Shown one piece after another: positions 26,174 through 35,370 of a stretch of DNA of 64,000 bases. Location of the stretch: positions 8,436 to 72,435 of the forward strand of contig SFHI01000004.1 of assembly GCA_004555705.1 (NCBI GenBank). Direction: 5' to 3'. Within the stretch, counting starts at the first letter, position 1, and every line of letters begins with the position of its first letter. The notes beneath the pieces are model-generated. The model did not search any database and was not told where the DNA came from. It worked only from the letters and a program-made list of their open reading frames with translations. Source of the DNA: Clostridiales bacterium. GTDB lineage: Bacteria; Bacillota; Clostridia; Oscillospirales; Oscillospiraceae. A program made the position numbers and the translations under genes.

Positions 26174-26419
26174 ATGGAATTAGCTGAAGCAATCGCAATC
26201 GCCGGTAAAGCCATCGGCGCAGGTCTTTGTATGGGTATCGGTGCTATCGGCCCCGGCATGGGCGAAGGTACCGCTGTTGCCCACGCTCTGGACGGCATGG
26301 CCCGTCAGCCCGAGGCGGCCGGCACCCTGCGCAGCACCATGATCATGGGCTGTGCCATCGCCGAGACCACCGGTATCTACTCCCTGATCATCGCCTTCCT
26401 GATTCTGTTCCTGCTGTAA
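26174..26419 (+). CDS. atpE: ATP synthase F0 subunit c, predicted Na+-type
   Basis: An 81-residue two-helix proteolipid that forms the rotor ring. Helix 1 has the GPGMGEGTAVAHALDG glycine-rich pattern, the loop has the conserved ARQPEA, and helix 2 has GCAIAETTGIYSL with the ion-carrying Glu64. Thr65 and Tyr69 match the sodium-binding signature known from Ilyobacter-type rings. Position 31 in helix 1, a Gln in Ilyobacter, is a Glu here, giving two carboxylates as described for the Fusobacterium nucleatum rotor. GGAGG precedes the ATG. Confidence 0.96.
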   Translation: MELAEAIAIAGKAIGAGLCMGIGAIGPGMGEGTAVAHALDGMARQPEAAGTLRSTMIMGCAIAETTGIYSLIIAFLILFLL

Positions 26420-26454
26420 TTCCTTTCCATTTTCCATAGAAAGGAGCAACGCAA

Positions 26455-26955
26455 GTGTTTGAATCATTTTTGGGTGTCAATCCCTGGACTGCGCTGTTCA
26501 TTCTTCTCAATACGCTTACCATCTTCTTTGTGGCGAAGAAATTCCTGTTGAAGCCTGTGATGAAGATCATTACGGAGCGCCAGCAGGAAATCGACAATCT
26601 GTATGCCGACGCCGGCGCTGCCAAGGAGCAGGCCAGGCAGCTGCAGGAAAGCTACCAGCAGAAGCTGAACGCCGCCCAGGAGACCTCCGACCGGATCGTG
26701 AAGGAGGCCGTCGCCCGGGGACAGTCCCGCGAGGAGCAGATCATCCGGGACGCCAACGCCCAGGCTGCCGCCATCATGGACAAGGCTTCCCGGGACATCG
26801 CCCAGGAGAAGAAGAAGGCCATCAACGATGCCAAAAACGAGATTTCGGATCTCGCCATGGCCATTGCCGGTAAGGTGGTGGAGCGGGAGCTGAAGGAATC
26901 GGATCAGGCCGACCTGATCGACGGCTTCATCCGGGAATTGGGTGGCGAAGCATGA
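26455..26955 (+). CDS. atpF: ATP synthase F0 subunit b
   Basis: Peripheral stalk subunit of 166 residues: one N-terminal membrane helix (TALFILLNTLTIFFVAKKFL) followed by a long charged coiled coil with many Glu, Lys and Gln. The start is a GTG at 26455 with AAGGAG eight bases upstream. It overlaps atpH by four bases (ATGA), indicating coupling. Confidence 0.95.
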   Translation: MFESFLGVNPWTALFILLNTLTIFFVAKKFLLKPVMKIITERQQEIDNLYADAGAAKEQARQLQESYQQKLNAAQETSDRIVKEAVARGQSREEQIIRDANAQAAAIMDKASRDIAQEKKKAINDAKNEISDLAMAIAGKVVERELKESDQADLIDGFIRELGGEA

Positions 26956-27491
26956 CCCAGGTAGGAACTGTTTACGGCGAAGCGCTGTATGAGTTGGCCC
27001 TCAGCGAGGGACTGGACGAGGCCATCCGGCAGGAGCTCACCGTCCTGGAGCAGGCCTTCCGGGAAGAACCGGATTACAGCAGGCTGCTGCGCTCTCCCAA
27101 CCTTTCCAAGGCGGAGCGGTGCGGAATTCTGGACGAAGCCTTTCGTGGGCGTGTGCAGCCCTATCTTCTGAACTTTCTGAAGATTCTGGTGGAGAAGGGC
27201 TATGTCGGCTCCTTCCCCCAGTGCTGTGCGGCCTTCACCCGGCGCTATAATGAAGATCACGGGATTCTTCCCGTAACCGCGGTCACCGCCGTGGCCCTGA
27301 CTCCGGAGCAGACCGCGGCCCTGACGGAGAAGCTCTCCCGGATCACCGGGAAAACCGTAGCCCTTTGCAACCGGGTGAACCCCGATGTTCTGGGCGGCGT
27401 CCGCCTGGACTATGACGGCAAGCGTCTGGATGATACTGTTTCCAACCGCCTGGAATCCATCCACAGCTTGCTGAAAAAAGACGTACTCTGA
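26952..27491 (+). CDS. atpH: ATP synthase F1 subunit delta
   Basis: Stator subunit of 179 residues that joins the b stalk to the top of F1. The N-terminal six-helix part starts with TVYGEALYELALSEG, and the C-terminal part has the family pattern ALTEKLSRITGKTV followed by NPDVLGGVRLDYDGKRLDDTVSNRL. It overlaps atpF and precedes atpA by 18 bases. Confidence 0.95.
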   Translation: MTQVGTVYGEALYELALSEGLDEAIRQELTVLEQAFREEPDYSRLLRSPNLSKAERCGILDEAFRGRVQPYLLNFLKILVEKGYVGSFPQCCAAFTRRYNEDHGILPVTAVTAVALTPEQTAALTEKLSRITGKTVALCNRVNPDVLGGVRLDYDGKRLDDTVSNRLESIHSLLKKDVL

Positions 27492-27509
27492 CGAGAAAGC
27501 AGGGACTGT

Positions 27510-29021
27510 ATGGAACTTAGACCCGAAGAAATTACCAAAATCATTCGCAGTCAAATCAAGAACTACGAAAACCGCATGGAGGCCAGCGAAACCGGCGTGG
27601 TCATCCTGGTAGGCGACGGCATTGCCAAGGCCTCCGGGCTGGACAACTGCATGGCGGGCGAGCTGGTGGAGTTTCCCGACGGCTCCTACGGTATGGCCCA
27701 GAACCTGGAAGAAGAGACCGTTTCCATCGTTATCATGGGCTCCGACCAGGGCATTAAAGAGGGCGACATTGTCAAGCGCACCGGCAAGGTGGTCTCCGTC
27801 CCCGTGGGACAGGGACTCATCGGCCGTGTGGTCAATGCTTTGGGCGCGCCCATCGACGGCAAGGGTGACATCGAGGCGGAGGACTACCGCCCCATCGAAT
27901 CCCCTGCCCCCGGCATTATTGAGCGTAAGCACGTCAGCCGCCCCCTGCAGACCGGCATCAAGGCCATCGACTCCATGATTCCCATTGGCCGGGGCCAGCG
28001 GGAGCTGATCATCGGTGACCGCCAGACCGGCAAAACCACCATTGCAACCGATACCATCCTGAACCAGAAGGGTAAGAACGTCATCTGTATCTATGTAGCC
28101 ATCGGTCAGAAGCGTTCCACCGTAGCCCAGGTGGTGGAGAGCCTCACTTTGGGCGGAGCCATGGACTATACCATCGTGGTCTCCGCCACCGCCTCGGAGC
28201 TGGCTCCCATGCAGTACATCGCCCCCTACTCCGGCTGCACCATGGGCGAGTACTTCATGCACCAGGGTAAGGACGTGCTGGTCATCTATGACGACCTGAG
28301 CAAGCACGCCGTGGCATACCGTGCCATTTCCCTGCTGATCCGCCGTCCCCCCGGACGGGAGGCTTATCCCGGCGACGTGTTCTACCTCCACTCCCGTCTT
28401 CTGGAGCGAGCGGCGCAGCTGTCCCCGGAGCTGGGCGGCGGCAGCCTGACGGCCCTTCCCATCATCGAGACCCAGGCGGGCGACGTTTCCGCCTATATTC
28501 CCACCAACGTGATTTCCATCACCGACGGCCAGATTTTCCTGGAAACGGAACTGTTTAACTCCGGCATCATGCCCGCCGTGAACCCCGGTATCTCCGTGTC
28601 CCGTGTGGGCGGCGACGCCCAGATCAAGGCCATGAAGAAGGTGGCAGGCTCTTTGAAGCTGCTGTACTCCCAGTACCGGGAGCTGCAGAGCTTCGCCCAG
28701 TTCGGCTCTGACCTGGACGCCGACACCAAGGCCCGTCTTTCCCTTGGCGAGCGGATCGTCGCGGTGCTGAAGCAGCGCAACGGCAGCCCCAAGGAGGTTG
28801 CCCAGCAGGTGTGCATCATCTACGCGGTGACCCACGGGTACTTGAATGACATTCCTGTGGATCGTGTTCCCGATTTCGAGCAGCGGCTGGAGGAGCATAT
28901 GGAGCTGCGGCACAGCGACGTGCTGGAGGCCATCCGTTCCACCGGCAAGCTGGAAACCGAGGTAGAGAACAGCCTGAAGGCTGCCCTGGAAGAACTGACG
29001 GCCCAATTTGTGGTCGCCTGA
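27510..29021 (+). CDS. atpA: ATP synthase F1 subunit alpha
   Basis: Non-catalytic nucleotide-binding subunit of 503 residues. Walker A is seen as GDRQTGKTTIATDTI (about residues 169-183), with the alpha-specific VSATASELAPMQYIAPYSG and the signature region PAVNPGISVSRVGGDAQ. The C-terminal helical domain is complete. RBS and spacing are normal for the operon. Confidence 0.98.
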   Translation: MELRPEEITKIIRSQIKNYENRMEASETGVVILVGDGIAKASGLDNCMAGELVEFPDGSYGMAQNLEEETVSIVIMGSDQGIKEGDIVKRTGKVVSVPVGQGLIGRVVNALGAPIDGKGDIEAEDYRPIESPAPGIIERKHVSRPLQTGIKAIDSMIPIGRGQRELIIGDRQTGKTTIATDTILNQKGKNVICIYVAIGQKRSTVAQVVESLTLGGAMDYTIVVSATASELAPMQYIAPYSGCTMGEYFMHQGKDVLVIYDDLSKHAVAYRAISLLIRRPPGREAYPGDVFYLHSRLLERAAQLSPELGGGSLTALPIIETQAGDVSAYIPTNVISITDGQIFLETELFNSGIMPAVNPGISVSRVGGDAQIKAMKKVAGSLKLLYSQYRELQSFAQFGSDLDADTKARLSLGERIVAVLKQRNGSPKEVAQQVCIIYAVTHGYLNDIPVDRVPDFEQRLEEHMELRHSDVLEAIRSTGKLETEVENSLKAALEELTAQFVVA

Positions 29022-29033
29022 GGAGGGTAAGCC

Positions 29034-29879
29034 ATGGCTGGAGTATCCACCAAGGAGATCAAGAACCGGATTCGAAGCATGGAGTCCACCCGGCAGATCA
29101 CCAAGGCCATGGAAATGGTGGCGGCCTCCAAGCTCCGCCGGGCCCAGGCCCAGGTTCTCAATTCCCGGCCCTATTTCGAAACCCTGTATGGCGCCATCAA
29201 TGACATTGTGGATTCCAACCGGGATTTTTCCTCGCCGTATCTTGTGAGCCGTCCCGTAAAGAAGGTTCTCTATATTGTCATTGCCGGTGATCGGGGCCTC
29301 GCCGGGGGCTATAACAGCAACGTCCTCAAGCTGGCCTACGGAGAGCTGGAGGGAAAGGATGCCCTGGTGCTGCCCATCGGTAAGAAGGCCGTGGAGTTTT
29401 TCCGCAGCCGCCGCATTCCCGCGCTGACCGAGAACTACGCCGAAGCCGCGGACATTGCCATCGGCGACTGCTTTACCATCTCCAAGCAGATAAGCAAAGC
29501 GTTCCTTGCCGGGGAATTTGACGAAATCCGGGTTGCCTATACCAATTTCGTTTCCGTTCTCTCCCAGACCCCCGCGTCGCTGCGGCTTCTGCCCCTGATC
29601 CGGACGAAAACCGGACGGGAGGGCCGGCTTCAGAGCGACATCCAGTATGAGCCCAGCAGCGAAGAGGTCTTCGACGCCATTATTCCGGAATATCTGGGCG
29701 GCATCCTGTACGGCGCCCTGTGTGAGAGTCGGGCCTCCGAGCAGGCCGCCCGCCGCAGCGCCATGGACTCCGCGACTCAGAACGCCGATGACATGATCGC
29801 GGACCTGAGTCTCAAGTTCAACCGCGCCCGCCAGGCCGCCATCACCCAGGAAATCACCGAGATTGTGGCCGGTTCCTGA
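29034..29879 (+). CDS. atpG: ATP synthase F1 subunit gamma
   Basis: Central rotor shaft of 281 residues. The N-terminal helix has the family sequence IRSMESTRQITKAMEMVAASKLRRAQ and the C-terminal helix has SAMDSATQNADDMIADLSLKFNRARQAAITQEI, which together form the antiparallel coiled coil. A Rossmann-like middle starts VLYIVIAGDRGLAGGYNSNV. It lies 12 bases after atpA. Confidence 0.97.
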   Translation: MAGVSTKEIKNRIRSMESTRQITKAMEMVAASKLRRAQAQVLNSRPYFETLYGAINDIVDSNRDFSSPYLVSRPVKKVLYIVIAGDRGLAGGYNSNVLKLAYGELEGKDALVLPIGKKAVEFFRSRRIPALTENYAEAADIAIGDCFTISKQISKAFLAGEFDEIRVAYTNFVSVLSQTPASLRLLPLIRTKTGREGRLQSDIQYEPSSEEVFDAIIPEYLGGILYGALCESRASEQAARRSAMDSATQNADDMIADLSLKFNRARQAAITQEITEIVAGS

Positions 29880-29919
29880 GGGAACCTCCGAAACATTCCA
29901 ATATAAGGAGTTGAATCCA

Positions 29920-31320
29920 ATGGCCAAACAAAAAGGAACAGTGATCCAGATCATGGGCCCTGTTCTTGACATTCGCTTCCCTGACGATCAGCTTCCCCAG
30001 CTCTTAAGCGCCATCGAAGTGCCCAACGGCGACAAGACCATTGTTGCCGAGGTTGCTCAGCATATTGGCGACAATGTGGTCCGCTGCGTCGCCATGAGCT
30101 CCACCGACGGCCTGTCCCGGGGTGCCGAGGCCACCGATACCGGTTCCCCCATCCGGGTTCCCGTGGGCGATGCGTGCCTGGGCCGGGTGTTTAACCTGCT
30201 GGGCCAGCCCATCGACAACAAGGAGCCGGTGCAGGGCGACGACCAGTGGCCCATCCACCGTCCCGCCCCCGCCTATGAGGATCAGGAGCCCGCTACCGAA
30301 ATTCTGGAAACCGGCATCAAGGTCATCGATCTGATCTGCCCCTACGCCAAGGGCGGCAAAATCGGCCTGTTCGGCGGCGCCGGCGTGGGCAAGACCGTCC
30401 TGATCCAGGAGCTGATTTACAACATCGCCACCGCCCACAACGGCTATTCCGTGTTTACCGGTGTGGGCGAACGTACCCGTGAGGGCAATGACCTGTACAA
30501 CGAAATGACCGAGTCCGGCGTTATCAGCAAGACCGCCATGGTCTTTGGTCAGATGAACGAGCCCCCCGGAGCCCGTATGCGGGTGGGCCTGTCGGGCCTG
30601 ACCATGGCCGAGTACTTCCGGGATGTGAAGCATCAGGACGTGCTGCTGTTCATCGACAACATCTTCCGCTTCACCCAGGCCGGGTCCGAGGTTTCCGCGC
30701 TGCTGGGCCGTATGCCCTCCGCCGTTGGTTACCAGCCGACCCTGGCCACGGAAATGGGCGCCCTGCAGGAGCGCATCACCTCCACCAAGAACGGCTCCAT
30801 CACCTCTGTTCAGGCGGTCTATGTTCCCGCTGACGACCTGACCGACCCCGCCCCTGCCACCACCTTTGCCCACCTGGACGCTACCACGGTTCTGGACCGC
30901 GGCATCGCCTCCCTGGGCATCTATCCCGCTGTGGACCCCCTGGACTCCACCTCCCGGATTCTATCCCCGGAGATCGTAGGCCAGGAGCATTACGAAACCG
31001 CCCGTGCCGTCCAGAGCATCCTCCAGCGCTACAAGGAACTGCAGGACATCATTGCAATCATGGGCATGGACGAGCTTAGCGAAGAAGATAAGCTCACCGT
31101 TAACCGGGCCCGGAAGGTCCAGCGGTTCCTGAGCCAGCCCTTCCACGTGGCGGAGCAGTTCACCGGCTATCAGGGCAAATACGTCCCCTTGAAGGAGACC
31201 ATTCGCTCCTTTAAGGAGATCATCGAAGGCAAGCACGACGACATCCCCGAGTCCTACTTCCTGTTTGCCGGCTCCATCGACGAGGTGGTCGCGAAATTCC
31301 GGGGCGGTGAGCAGAAATGA
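29920..31320 (+). CDS. atpD: ATP synthase F1 subunit beta
   Basis: Catalytic subunit of 466 residues. Walker A GGAGVGKTVLIQELI, the catalytic Glu region GVGERTREGNDLYNEM, Walker B DVLLFIDNIFRFTQAGSEVSALLGRMPS (shown in parts) and the C-terminal DELSEEDK, a DELSEED-type element, are present. The frame is open 19 codons further upstream to 29863, overlapping atpG, but the ATG at 29920 follows AAGGAG and begins with the typical KGTVIQIMGPVLDIRF strand. Confidence 0.97.
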   Translation: MAKQKGTVIQIMGPVLDIRFPDDQLPQLLSAIEVPNGDKTIVAEVAQHIGDNVVRCVAMSSTDGLSRGAEATDTGSPIRVPVGDACLGRVFNLLGQPIDNKEPVQGDDQWPIHRPAPAYEDQEPATEILETGIKVIDLICPYAKGGKIGLFGGAGVGKTVLIQELIYNIATAHNGYSVFTGVGERTREGNDLYNEMTESGVISKTAMVFGQMNEPPGARMRVGLSGLTMAEYFRDVKHQDVLLFIDNIFRFTQAGSEVSALLGRMPSAVGYQPTLATEMGALQERITSTKNGSITSVQAVYVPADDLTDPAPATTFAHLDATTVLDRGIASLGIYPAVDPLDSTSRILSPEIVGQEHYETARAVQSILQRYKELQDIIAIMGMDELSEEDKLTVNRARKVQRFLSQPFHVAEQFTGYQGKYVPLKETIRSFKEIIEGKHDDIPESYFLFAGSIDEVVAKFRGGEQK

Positions 31321-31721
31321 CCGAGTTCCCCCTGAAAATCGTCACCCCTGACGGCTTACGCTTTGACGGTCCCGCCGAGGAGCTGATCGTCCGTTCCTCC
31401 ACCGGAGACGTGGCCATTCTTGCCCGGCACGTGAACTACGTCACCAGCCTCGGCATGGGCCAGGCGGTCATCGTGTCCAAGGGCCAGCGCCGCACCGCCG
31501 CCTGCATCGGCGGAATGCTCAGCGTGGTAGACGGCCATGCCACCCTGCTTCCCTCCACCTTCGAGTGGTCGGATCAGATCGACGTGGAACGGGCCGACGC
31601 CTCCTATCGCCGGGCCGATGCCGTACTCCACGACAAGAACGCATCGGAAACCGACCTGAAGCTGGCCGAAGCCAGACTTCGCAGAGCGCTGATTCGCAAG
31701 AGCGTGGCCTCCTCCAAGTGA
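31317..31721 (+). CDS. atpC: ATP synthase F1 subunit epsilon
   Basis: A 134-residue rotor and regulatory subunit. The N-terminal beta sandwich begins PLKIVTPDGLRFDG and the C-terminal helical hairpin is rich in Ala, Arg and Glu (DASYRRADAVLHDKNASETD). It overlaps the atpD stop by four bases and ends the operon. Confidence 0.93.
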   Translation: MTEFPLKIVTPDGLRFDGPAEELIVRSSTGDVAILARHVNYVTSLGMGQAVIVSKGQRRTAACIGGMLSVVDGHATLLPSTFEWSDQIDVERADASYRRADAVLHDKNASETDLKLAEARLRRALIRKSVASSK

Positions 31722-31724
31722 TAC

Positions 31725-31750
31725 AACCCCTCCCCATACGGGGAGGGGTT
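31725..31750 (+). terminator. Rho-independent terminator of the atp operon
   Basis: An 11-bp stem (31725-31735 with 31740-31750) with an ATAC loop, directly after atpC. Confidence 0.85.
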
Positions 31751-31778
31751 TCACATTCTGTATCCCAGTTTCCACCGT

Positions 31779-31960
31779 GATAAATTGTTGTTTACAGTTA
31801 TCAAACACCTTACTTTGCTACCGTAGGGGCGGATATTATCCGCCCGAACGCTCAAGGTTTTTGAGCGTGTTCGATAGAACAGGGCGCTTTGTTAGACGCA
31901 AGCAAAGCGGGCGGCTACTAGCCGCCCCTACGGCAAAATCTCAGTAAACAACAATTTATC
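31779..31960. repeat. Type A element with GGGCGGAT core (complete, 182 bp)
   Basis: Perfect 17-bp terminal inverted repeats GATAAATTGTTGTTTAC (31779-31795 and, inverted, 31944-31960). Inside, a second inverted pair starts CCGTAGGGGCGG and ends CCGCCCCTACGG; each arm is itself a palindrome (GGGCGGATATTATCCGCCC and GGGCGGCTACTAGCCGCCC). No open frame of interest. It lies between the atp terminator and the asnS promoter. Confidence 0.85.
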
Positions 31961-32031
31961 TGTCTTTTCATCATAACACTTCTGAACCAGGATCGAATCT
32001 GGATATTTTCCATAAAAATCGCATTTCCCTC

Positions 32032-32060
32032 TTGTAAAATCTCCCAAATTGGCGTATACT
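32032..32060 (+). promoter_or_regulatory. Sigma-A type promoter of asnS
   Basis: TTGTAA at 32032-32037, 17-base spacer, TATACT at 32055-32060; leader of about 27 bases, too short for a T-box. Confidence 0.75.
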
Positions 32061-32093
32061 CTACCTATCCTAAATGAAAGAGAGGACTCCATT

Positions 32094-33485
32094 ATGGAAC
32101 TGATTTCCGTAAGAGAATTGTTCCGCAACACCGAGAAATACGCCGGTCAGGAAATTGAAGTAGGCGGTTGGGTACGAAACCGCCGGGGAAGCAAGCAGTT
32201 TGGCTTTATCGTCCTGAATGACGGTACTTACTTCAATCCTGTTCAGGTTGTCTATAACGATACCCTTCCCAATTTCCAGGAAATTGCCAAGATCAACATC
32301 GGCGCGGCCCTGATCGTGAAGGGCACTCTGGTGCTCACTCCCGAATCCAAGCAGCCCTTTGAGATTCAGGCGGAGTCCGTCACCGTGGAGGGCCCCTCCA
32401 CCGGAGATTATCCCCTGCAGCCCAAGCGGCACAGTATGGAATTCCTCCGCACCATTCCCCATCTGCGCGCCCGCACAAACACCTTCCAGGCAGTGTTCCG
32501 GGTTCGGAGCCTTGCCGCTATGGCCATCCATCAGTTCTTCCAGGACCGGGACTTTGTCTATGTCCACACTCCCCTGATCACCGGCTCCGACTGTGAGGGC
32601 GCGGGCGAAATGTTCCAGGTCACCACGCTGGACCTGAACAATGTCCCCAAGACCGAGGACGGCAAGGTGGACTACAGCCAGGACTTCTACGGCAAGCCCA
32701 CCAACCTGACGGTGTCCGGCCAGCTCAATGGCGAGACCTTCGCCATGGCCTTCCGCAACATCTACACCTTCGGCCCTACCTTCCGGGCAGAGAACTCCAA
32801 CACCACCCGCCACGCCGCCGAATTCTGGATGATCGAGCCAGAGATTGCCTTCGCCGACCTGCAGGACGATATGCGTCTGGCGGAGGATATGATCAAGTAT
32901 ATCATCTCCTACGTTCTGGAGCACGCCCCCGAGGAAATGGCCTTCTTCAATCAGTTCCTGGACAAGGGGCTGCTGGATCGGCTGAACAACGTCTTAAGCA
33001 ACGACTTCGGCCGCATTACCTATACCGATGCCGTGGCTTTGCTGGAGCAGCACAACGACCGGTTTGAGTATCCCGTGCACTGGGGCAGCGATCTGCAGAC
33101 AGAGCACGAGCGGTTCCTCACCGAGGAAGTGTTCAAGAAGCCCGTCTTTGTCACCGACTACCCCAAGGAGATCAAGGCCTTCTATATGAAGCTGAACCCC
33201 GACGGCAAGACCGTGGCAGCCATGGACTGCCTGGTTCCCGGCATCGGTGAAATCATCGGCGGCTCCCAGCGTGAGGACAACTACGATCTGCTGAAGGCCC
33301 GTATCGAGGAGCTGGGCATGAAGCCGGAGGATTATGACTTCTATATGGACCTTCGCAAGTACGGCTCCGCCCGCCACGCTGGCTTCGGCCTGGGTTTTGA
33401 GCGGTGCGTCATGTACCTCACCGGCATCGGCAACATCCGCGACGCCATCCCCTTCCCCAGAACCGTCGGAAACTGCGAACTTTAA
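32094..33485 (+). CDS. asnS: Asparaginyl-tRNA synthetase
   Basis: Class IIb synthetase that charges tRNA-Asn. The 463-residue protein has an N-terminal OB-fold anticodon domain (EIEVGGWVRNRRGSKQFGFI), motif 2 (FRAENSNTTRHAAEFWMIEPEI) and motif 3 (GLGFERCVMYLTGIGNIRD). The open frame begins 15 codons earlier, but AGAGAGGA lies about seven bases before the ATG at 32094. Single gene with its own promoter and terminator. Confidence 0.97.
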   Translation: MELISVRELFRNTEKYAGQEIEVGGWVRNRRGSKQFGFIVLNDGTYFNPVQVVYNDTLPNFQEIAKINIGAALIVKGTLVLTPESKQPFEIQAESVTVEGPSTGDYPLQPKRHSMEFLRTIPHLRARTNTFQAVFRVRSLAAMAIHQFFQDRDFVYVHTPLITGSDCEGAGEMFQVTTLDLNNVPKTEDGKVDYSQDFYGKPTNLTVSGQLNGETFAMAFRNIYTFGPTFRAENSNTTRHAAEFWMIEPEIAFADLQDDMRLAEDMIKYIISYVLEHAPEEMAFFNQFLDKGLLDRLNNVLSNDFGRITYTDAVALLEQHNDRFEYPVHWGSDLQTEHERFLTEEVFKKPVFVTDYPKEIKAFYMKLNPDGKTVAAMDCLVPGIGEIIGGSQREDNYDLLKARIEELGMKPEDYDFYMDLRKYGSARHAGFGLGFERCVMYLTGIGNIRDAIPFPRTVGNCEL

Positions 33486-33497
33486 TTTCACCAAAAA

Positions 33498-33529
33498 GGA
33501 CGCTGCCACAATCGGCAGCGTCCTTTTTT
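33498..33529 (+). terminator. Rho-independent terminator of asnS
   Basis: A 10-bp stem (33498-33507 with 33514-33523) and six T residues (33524-33529); A residues on the other side extend the stem. Confidence 0.9.
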
Positions 33530-33552
33530 CGTCCAAAATCTTTCCTTGAACA

Positions 33553-33691
33553 GACAAATTGTTGTTTACCGCATTTTTCTGTAGGGGCGGATATCATCCG
33601 CCCGCAACCTGACGGTATCGAAAGCGCCCTGCTTTTATTGGGAACGCTCAATTATCGGAACGTTTCGGGCGGATAATATCCACCCCTACAG
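33553..33691. repeat. Type A element with GGGCGGAT core, right end lost
   Basis: Left end GACAAATTGTTGTTTAC (33553-33569), then CTGTAGGGGCGG and, inverted, CCACCCCTACAG ending at 33691. The right terminal repeat seen in the copy at 31779 is missing. It fills the gap between convergent asnS and the permease gene. Confidence 0.75.
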
Positions 33692-33715
33692 TGACCGGGT
33701 TTTGTTGGCGTCTCT

Positions 33716-35077
33716 TTACAGGAAAATATATTTCAGCACAAACAGCAGTGCCAGGACGTACATCAGCGGGGTGACCTTCTTTGCCTTTCCGGTGACCACA
33801 TTCAGAACCACATAGGAAATGATTCCAATGGAGATTCCCTCGGAAATGCTGTAGAACAGGGGCATGGCCAGAATCGCAAGATAAGCGGGAATGGTTTCCG
33901 TCAGCTTGTCCTCATCGAACTTCAGCTCGGTGATGCCGCTGAACATCAGAAAGCCCACCATAATCAGCGCGGGCGCGGTGGCAAAGGAGGGAATCGCAGT
34001 GAAGATGGGCGCAAAGAACATGCTCACCAGGAACAGCAGCCCCGTCACCATGGCGGTCAGCCCGGTGCGGCCTCCCACAGCCACGCCGGAGGCGGACTCC
34101 ACAAAGGTGGTGACCGTGGAGGTGCCCAGGATGGCGCCGGCGGTGGTTCCGATGGAGTCGGCCAGAAGGGCGGGTTTGATCTTGGGCAGACGGCCCTGTT
34201 CATCCAGCATATTGGCCTTGGTAGACACACCGATCAGGGTGCCCAGGGTGTCAAAGATATCCACAAACAGGAACGCGAAGATCACAACCACAAACTCCAG
34301 GGGCTTCACCACGCTGAAATCCACCCGGAAGCACTGGCCGAAGGTCTCGCCCAGCTTGGAAAAATCCGTCCAAGCCATGGTGGGGAACAGGCTGTAGCAC
34401 TTAAGCTCCGGGTTGGGCACATACAGACCCGCCAGCTGGCACAGCATCCCCAGCACCCAGGTGGCCACAATGCCGATGAGGATGGAGCCCTTCACATTCT
34501 TGATGTGCAGCGCGGCGGTCACCAGCACGCCCACCACGCACAGCAGTGCGCTGATACCGGTAGAGTTGAAATTCTCCCGGAAATCCACCAGCTCCACCAG
34601 GGTTGCGCCGCCCACGCACAATCCGGCATTCTGCAGACCGATGAAGGCAATGAACAAGCCAATGCCCACGGACACGCCCCGCTTCAGGCTCAGCGGGATG
34701 GCGTTAAAGATGGCCTCCCGGATGTTGGTCAGGGACAGCACCATAAAAATCAGTCCCTCCACAAAGACAGCCAGCAACGCCACCTGCCAGGGATAGCCCA
34801 TCCCCAGGCAGACGGTATAGGCCATGTAGGCATTCAGGCCCATACCGGCGGACAGAGCGAAGGGCAGATTGGCAAGCAGCGCCATGGCCGCGGTGCCAAT
34901 GAAGGAGGCCAGGGCGGTGGCCAGCAGCACGGCAGTGGGGTCCATGCCCGTGGCGGACAGGATGCTGGGATTGACGGCCAGGATATAGGCCATGGTCATG
35001 AAGGTGGTAATGCCGGCAATGACCTCCGTTTTCACATTGGTCCTGTTTTCCGACAGCTTGAAGAGCTTTTCTAACAT
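33716..35077 (-). CDS. NCS2-family (AzgA/PbuG-type) guanine-hypoxanthine permease
   Basis: A 453-residue membrane transporter with 12-14 hydrophobic helices for uptake of purine bases by proton symport. Family motifs are EVIAGITTFMTMAYILAVNP near the start, FALSAGMGLNAYMAYTVC, FLFVDIFDTLGTLIGVS and GTSTVTTFVESASGVAVGGRTG. The frame opens seven codons earlier, but GGGAG just before the ATG at 35077 supports the start. The leader is about 50 bases and shows no guanine-riboswitch core. Confidence 0.93.
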   Translation of the reverse strand: MLEKLFKLSENRTNVKTEVIAGITTFMTMAYILAVNPSILSATGMDPTAVLLATALASFIGTAAMALLANLPFALSAGMGLNAYMAYTVCLGMGYPWQVALLAVFVEGLIFMVLSLTNIREAIFNAIPLSLKRGVSVGIGLFIAFIGLQNAGLCVGGATLVELVDFRENFNSTGISALLCVVGVLVTAALHIKNVKGSILIGIVATWVLGMLCQLAGLYVPNPELKCYSLFPTMAWTDFSKLGETFGQCFRVDFSVVKPLEFVVVIFAFLFVDIFDTLGTLIGVSTKANMLDEQGRLPKIKPALLADSIGTTAGAILGTSTVTTFVESASGVAVGGRTGLTAMVTGLLFLVSMFFAPIFTAIPSFATAPALIMVGFLMFSGITELKFDEDKLTETIPAYLAILAMPLFYSISEGISIGIISYVVLNVVTGKAKKVTPLMYVLALLFVLKYIFL

Positions 35078-35125
35078 GGTTTCTCCCTTTCTTTCCATTT
35101 TTGTGCGGCAGAAGCATACTGTACT

Positions 35126-35153
35126 ATTCTACCATTTTGCCCGGGGAAAGCAA
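35126..35153 (-). promoter_or_regulatory. Promoter of the purine permease
   Basis: On the minus strand TTGCTT (35153-35148) and TAGAAT (35131-35126) with a 16-base spacer, about 50 bases before the start codon. Confidence 0.5.
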
Positions 35154-35203
35154 TTCATAGACCTGACAATGTTGCGCCGCAATTTTTGATGAATCTGACA
35201 GAA

Positions 35204-35366
35204 GGCGACCTCTAAAAACTGCTTTTTGCGGTTTTTAGCGAGCGATTTTGGTTCAACAAAAGTTTTGGAAATTTCGGAATACTTGGTGTATTGCGGAATT
35301 ATCAAAACGCATTGTTGGGCCAAAAGATCCGCTCAAAACGCAAAAGGGTAGTTTTTAAAGGTGCCC
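35204..35366. repeat. 163-bp imperfect palindromic repeat, type B copy 2
   Basis: Same length and same ends as the copy at 4503-4665 (GGCGACCTCTAAAAAC ... TTTTTAAAGGTGCC), clearly homologous along the whole length with scattered changes. The arms pair along the element, so several changes leave the long hairpin intact. It lies between the permease promoter and the end of the M28 peptidase gene. Confidence 0.8.
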
Positions 35367-35370
35367 GGAA

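Noticed and set aside
26904..29972. A 1022-codon open frame on the minus strand
   Set aside because: It lies antisense to atpH, atpA and atpG, whose products match their families over the full length. Its composition (many Gly, His, Leu) is that of an antisense shadow in GC-rich DNA.
32000..32093. T-box before asnS (and before glnS)
   Set aside because: The leaders after the promoters are under 40 bases, too short, and no T-box sequence was seen.
35078..35203. Guanine riboswitch before the purine permease
   Set aside because: The leader between the promoter and the start codon is only about 50 bases and lacks the conserved three-way-junction sequences.
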